This document shows positions 58,870 through 64,000 of a stretch of 64,000 nucleotides of DNA, one piece after another (position 1 is the first letter of the stretch; every line of letters begins with the position of its first letter). Below the pieces are notes generated by a model. It searched no databases. It saw nothing but the letters and a program-made list of their open reading frames with translations, and was not told where the DNA came from. Both the position numbers and the translations under genes were made by a program. Source of the stretch: Fagopyrum homotropicum. Taxonomy: Eukaryota > Streptophyta > Magnoliopsida > Caryophyllales > Polygonaceae. The stretch is taken from assembly GCA_033239125.1 (NCBI GenBank), contig BSWB01000002.1:7473001-7537000 (forward strand), read 5' to 3'.

Positions 58870-61004
58870 TGTAATAGCTAGGATTTTCGAATTCTAATTA
58901 ATGTTGATTAACTTAATCATTGATAGCAATTGCCATATAACTCGCGAAGATTTCGCAAGTGATGAGTAAGAGTCCCACCGTTATGTTCCTGGCGTAATTT
59001 TGGGTGTTTGGGAAAATTTTTACTTTTTCCCCCGGGTAATTATTTTTACCCTCCGGTGTTAATTGGAGCATTTGGGAGCTCCAATTAATAAAAATGCAGT
59101 TGAGAGAAATAATCAGGACATCGGATATGTCCTAGATATGAAATAACATGGAGAGGCAAAACGGCCAAAAGAGTCGCTATTTCGTTTCTTAATGGCTAAG
59201 AAAGACGATTTAGGAATATACGTTTTCCAAGGCAGTTATGGAATAATTATCCATACAATATTCCAGATTTAATGTTCCAATCTCGAGAAGTTTGGAGAAA
59301 GAGGTTCGACCCGCCTTTGGATCGGTTAAAGGATAATTATCGACTTTACTAAAGGATAATTATCGTCTTCACTATAAATAGCGGAAAATCCTTTATTAAT
59401 TCATTTCATTTCACGTTTTCTCGTAAAAGCTCTGATTTCTCTCAACCTTCAAACTCAAATCTACTCTCCGTTTCTAATCCGATTTCAATTCCGTTTGAGT
59501 TTCTGAATTCCTCTCTTCATTCTCTTCATATCGGTACCGAGTTTCTGCATTTCCGAGTATATGGAGGGTTGGTCGAGCATATATGTCACCAGGCAGGTTC
59601 CGTCGCTCAGATTCCGGTGAATTTGATGTTGTCCATGCGTAGCCTGCGTCGCTGTGATTCCGAATCTTCTTTCAGATCGTCAATCGGGTTAGTAACGAAT
59701 AAGTTATGAATTTATTCGTTTTCTGTACTGCGATTTGGCCTAAATTGACTTTAGGCTTGTCAAAATGGATAATTAGAAATTCCATTATGGTCGTTATATT
59801 ATTCTGGTGATTATGGATAGTTTGTTTGATGAAATCTGATGACAGGATGTTTAGAAATTGCCTGCGGGCAAAACGTTATTCTGGCGGAATCTAATTAATT
59901 AATTAAAGGTTAATTAAATAAATTGGGATTAGAATTGAGATTGAGGAATGTTGATTAGATAATACCTTGAGATTTGAGGAATTGTGAGTTATGTTGAGAT
60001 ATTGAGGTTTAGTTGGTTGTGAGGCTCATAGATTGAGTATGATCCTTATGGATCCCTTTGGGTCTAGGTGTGACCCCTTTGATGAATAGAGGTTGATATA
60101 TCTATGTATGCCTTGTTATTAGGCAGTGTCCCTCTCGGGATTGGAGGTTGATCGTGGTTGAGTTTGTACGAGGTTGAGGTAAGTCCGTAGGACTTACTTA
60201 GCTACCATCCCTATATTGGGTGTTTGCATGAGTGGTGTGTGCTTTATATGTTTGCTATGATATCATGAGTTGTCGTTTTTATCGACCTATGTTCTATTGA
60301 CTGCCCCACTGCGTGGCTGTGATAACCTTTCCCTTTCATCCCGCCGTGGAGTCTGGGAGGTTCTCTGATGTCGGGCCAGACTGGTTTACAGGAAGGGCGC
60401 AATCCACTCCCACAGGGTACACGGATTGTGTGACCGATACTCGTACAGCTGGACATTGTACTCAGAGGCGGGGATGTATCGGTCCTCGTGTCACATACTT
60501 TCATCTATCTATATATATATATACGGTTTTTGAGTGAATGGTTATTATATAAAGATAATAAATGGGTAAATGTGTGATAGCATGCTGATGTGTTTATCTT
60601 TCATGATTGTGCTTGTGCTTATGCATTACCTCATATATGTATGGTTAGCTAACGGTTTCATACCGTGTTGTAGATGTTTACAGGTTAGGCGCTACTGGGT
60701 GATCTGGCAGGGTGACAGGCCGAGGACTCTCGTACATTAGGTGGTTGGTTTGGGGTTGTTGTGTTTCCCCTCCTGCGTGAGGATGATCTTTTGTACCTCC
60801 TATGTGAGGATGTCGTTTTATATACTCGGCTATGTTGTTGTGTAATTTGGGTCGTACAGTTTATACTGTTTTATGTATTTGTTTTATATCTGTCAGTGCC
60901 ATATTGTAAGGTCCAGTGAACTTGTTGTCAGGCTAGGGTCAGGATCCATTGTGAGATCCTAGCCCAATGTGACACTCCGAGTCCCGCGGATTCGGAGTGT
61001 TACA
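58870..61004 (+). mobile_element. Ty3/gypsy LTR, copy 2 (2135 bp)
   Basis: Nearly identical to 51791-53929 (same ends, TATA box at 59373-59380), with few substitutions and a 4-base shorter (TA)n tract. It serves as 3' LTR of the left unit and 5' LTR of the next internal region. Confidence 0.95.
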
Positions 61005-61306
61005 GAGTTGGTATCAGAGCCCAGGTTGACAACAATGGCACTTGCTACCTGCAATGAGGTTTGATAGGTAAAATAAACAGAGCCCACATGGGATCTGACG
61101 TTTTCAAAGGTTTTGGTTTTAAGTGTGGTTTTGGGATAGAATGTACGAGAAGTCGTCACCTCTGCCATGGATCTCTGCAGCGTAGATATGTATATATATA
61201 TCTGTGTGTACTATGGATTATGTGGATGTATTATATATATATATATATATATCGATAGCTATGGCATATATATAGCCTTATAAGATTATGTGCGTATATC
61301 CTACAG

Positions 61307-62126
61307 ATGACTCAGACTAGAGCAGTATCTGTAGTGGGATGAGGTAGGGGTACACCCCCTCTTCCTCTAGTGGTGATAGGTCAGGGACCAGTTTCCGCTG
61401 TTGTTTCGCCTATGGCAGAGAACGAGTTTGAAGAGGCTGATCATGTCTCCATGAATAGATCCAAGTTTCAAGAATATATGTAACAAGTATATGAAGCGGT
61501 GATAGGGGGTAGATCCACACCGGATTTACCAACAATTGTGAGACCAACTGAAGCTTCTGGATCCGAAAAGAAGCAATGGACTGAATCAGTTACTAGAGAA
61601 GCGAAGATGATGAATGGGGAACCAAGTCCAATATTAGGACAATCTAGTGATCCTTTGGCCATGAAGATGACTAGCAAGGAACTACAGTGTTTTAATTGTG
61701 TGGAAGTTGGGACACTTGCGAGCTGTGTGCCCAAAGGCGCCCATCATATGCTTTACGTGTGGTAAAGCGGGGTATAGAGCGAAGTTTTATCGACGGGGCA
61801 AGGCGTTGCCTTTACAAGTTCCCTCTCGGAATAAGATCATTCAAGGTGGACGACGAAGATTGAGTTACCCTTCAGTTGCACAGGTTGCAAGAATGAGACA
61901 ATTATGTTACAATTGTGGCTATCCAGATCATTTGCGTTCTGAGTGCCCTTTGGCACCGATAGCTTGTTTCATATGTGGTGAACTAGGCCATCTGGCCCCT
62001 TTTTGTCAGCAAGGTAGTTTTTCTTCCCAGCAAAACCTTCCTCTTTCCGGTGTTGAAAGAGTGGAAGTGGAAGCTATAGTGAGGACCTCAGTGATACTTG
62101 AGGAGCATAGATCTAAGATCAAGTGA
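61307..62126 (+). pseudogene. Gag remnant, second copy
   Basis: Same structure and defects as 54230-55049. A few substitutions differ (for example near 61590 and 61715); the knuckle part reads on from 61698 to 62126. Confidence 0.85.
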
Positions 62127-62736
62127 TGATATGTAGTGGAGCTACGGGAGTTAGCTGTTACAAGTACCATTCTCGTTAATGGTTTACCTAGTGGAGTTTT
62201 GTTTGTTATGAGTGCTATGCACTTCTTGTCTTTCGATGCATGCGTTAATGGTTGATCTTTGATATATAGTAGAAGGTGGACTTTCCTTTACAGGATTACC
62301 AGTTAGGGGTTTGAGGTACCCGCGAGATATGTGTTTGTTCCCTTATTTCGGGACTTGTGTATGGCTTGTAGACTTCTTTGTCATGCTGTAGGTGCATGAG
62401 GAAGTCATTATGTGTATGGATTGTATGAATAGATACCATGCAGTGTTAGATATTAATAGTAAGGCTATTATAGTCTTTACTGAGATGGTAATTAGAGGTC
62501 TTCTAAGGTTAAGACCTTTGAAGAGACGGGTTTGTCATCAGGACTGTACGAGCAGCGAGCTGATAGCACAGGGATGTGACGCCTTCTAGTGTTATACCAT
62601 GAAGGAGCGAGATAGTCCAACAATGGAAGGTATTCTAGTTGTTTATGAGTTTATAGACGTGTTACTGAACCGTCTAGTTTCCACCTCAACGGAGTGTGGA
62701 CATTGTTATCGAGTTGAAGTATGATACAAGATTGAA

Positions 62737-64000
62737 TGGGAAAGCCACACTATATGGTGCTTGTTGAGATATTGTACTGATAACTTGAAAAGTTGATCGA
62801 AACGGGTTTACCCTAGTGGGTTCCATGTTCCGTATTGACAACCTGATGACTTAGCTTCAAGAAGCAATTGGGTTTTCAGGATTCCTTTGTGCTGAAGATA
62901 TCCCTAGTCATGGATGAGAGAGCAACATGTGTATGAGATAGAATCCCATACCCGTTATGGACACTACGAGTTTGTAGTGATGTCATTTGGGTTGACAAAT
63001 GTTTTAGTAGTTTTTATGGAGTTGATGAATAGTATCTTCATCGACTTCCTTGATTAGTTGGTGGTGGACTTCATGGATGACATGTCGGTATACTCTCATA
63101 GCAGAGAATAGTAGACCGATCGTCTAAAGACCGTTCTACAGATTTTGAGAGATAGAGGGTTGTATGCTACGCTCTCTAAGTGTAAGTTGAGATGCCAGTG
63201 GTAGCCTTTTTAGGCCATGTTGTCTCCGCCAGTGGGATCATGGTTGACCTGGCGAGAATCAAGTATGTTGTAACATGGGAGATACTGATGAACATTAAGG
63301 AATACATAGTTTTCTCGGCTCAGCCAATTGCTACCAATGCTTTGAGGAAGGATTTTATATGATTACGTATTCATTGCGAGTCTTTTGAGAAGACCACCAT
63401 AACTACATGATGAAAGCAGTGTGTCTAAGTTTTGAAGAGTTGAGGAGGCATTTGACCTCTACTTCCATTATGTTGTAGTCAGAAGATTTTTGGGATCCCG
63501 TGATTTACGGTGATACATCCCAATTAAGTCTGAGATGTGTATTACTATAGAGGAGTAGGGTTATTGATATGTGTGTTTACAACTGAGAACGTATGATGAG
63601 AACTACCCGACTCATGATTTAGAATTAGTAGTGGTAGTTCAAGCCTTTAAGTTTTGAAGACCGTACCGGTGTAATCTTCATGTCAGATTTCTATAGATCG
63701 TAGAAATCTGAAGTATATTTTATGCAACAGGGGTTGAATAACCGTCAGTGTTAAGAGATTAAATTGATCAAGACTTTGACTTGAAGATTCCATATCATTT
63801 AGAGAAGTTGAATGTTGTCGCCGATAACTTGAATGGAAAGACGCTCCAAGAGAAGATGATTGTGAGACTGATAGTTCAGCCTCAGCTTTAGAGAGATCTA
63901 GCTTGGCTAGAGTTGGACAATCAGTTCCTTAATGAGGATACCCAGTTATACCTCAGAGGTTCTACCTGGTCTGTTGGATGAGGTCCAACAGAAGCAGGAG
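62737..64000 (+). pseudogene. Pol remnant, second copy, partial
   Basis: RT and RNase H pieces as in the first copy, with the same stops (for example TAG after the DFLD motif). The sequence is cut by the end of the window. Confidence 0.8.

Larger units (their letters stand above)
61005..64000 (+). mobile_element. Second Ty3/gypsy internal region (cut by window end)
   Basis: Repeats 53930-56923 with only scattered differences, including the same primer-binding site, gag and RT stops. It runs off the window in the region just before integrase. Confidence 0.93.

Overview
This is nuclear DNA of a flowering plant, almost certainly a eudicot. The genes carry several short, AT-rich introns and are interspersed with LINEs, LTR retrotransposons, Helitrons and hAT, Harbinger and MULE-like elements. 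Two chloroplast NDH-complex genes, a CAR-type C2 protein and Bet v 1/MLP genes are plant-specific families. The species cannot be named from the sequence.

Genic part (1-33,060). Genes in order: 5' two-thirds of a cytosolic phosphoglucomutase (minus, 1-3532); an AT-hook/H15 HMGA protein (minus, 9657-10280); a receptor-like cytoplasmic kinase of the CRK43 type (minus, 11726-15087); tRNA-Phe(GAA) (24111-24183); a DsbA/FrnE-like thiol oxidoreductase (plus, 24847-26013); tRNA-Ser(GCU) (27161-27242); CRR3 (minus, 27351-27956) head-to-head with NdhL (plus, 28106-29000), both factors of the chloroplast NDH complex; a leucine-rich-repeat receptor-like protein (minus, 29360-30565); and a CAR-type C2 protein (minus, 31947-33056). 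Exon joins were worked out by hand; reading phase is kept across every junction given.

Transposon-rich part (33,400-64,000). Two Bet v 1/MLP genes lie here. The first (38614-39383) is intact. The second (49026-50318) belongs to a segmental duplicate, has a stop at codon 30, and has taken up a MULE-like element, two nested hAT elements and a truncated LINE, all with target-site duplications. Between the MLP genes a 3.9-kb Helitron sits inside a foldback element built from TACCGGAAGTTCA-type repeats. From 51791 to the end there is a decayed Ty3/gypsy element with 2.1-kb LTRs, arranged LTR-internal-LTR-internal.

The gene order PGM, CRK43-like kinase, NdhL, CAR, MLP resembles Arabidopsis chromosome 1 around At1g70730-At1g70890 (recalled, not searched). 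Four observations most deserve a second look: the divergent CRR3/NdhL pair, two GC-AG introns supported by reading frame, the stack of insertions in the second MLP locus that can be dated against its empty-site duplicate, and a small non-autonomous LTR element with one intact ORF of unknown function.
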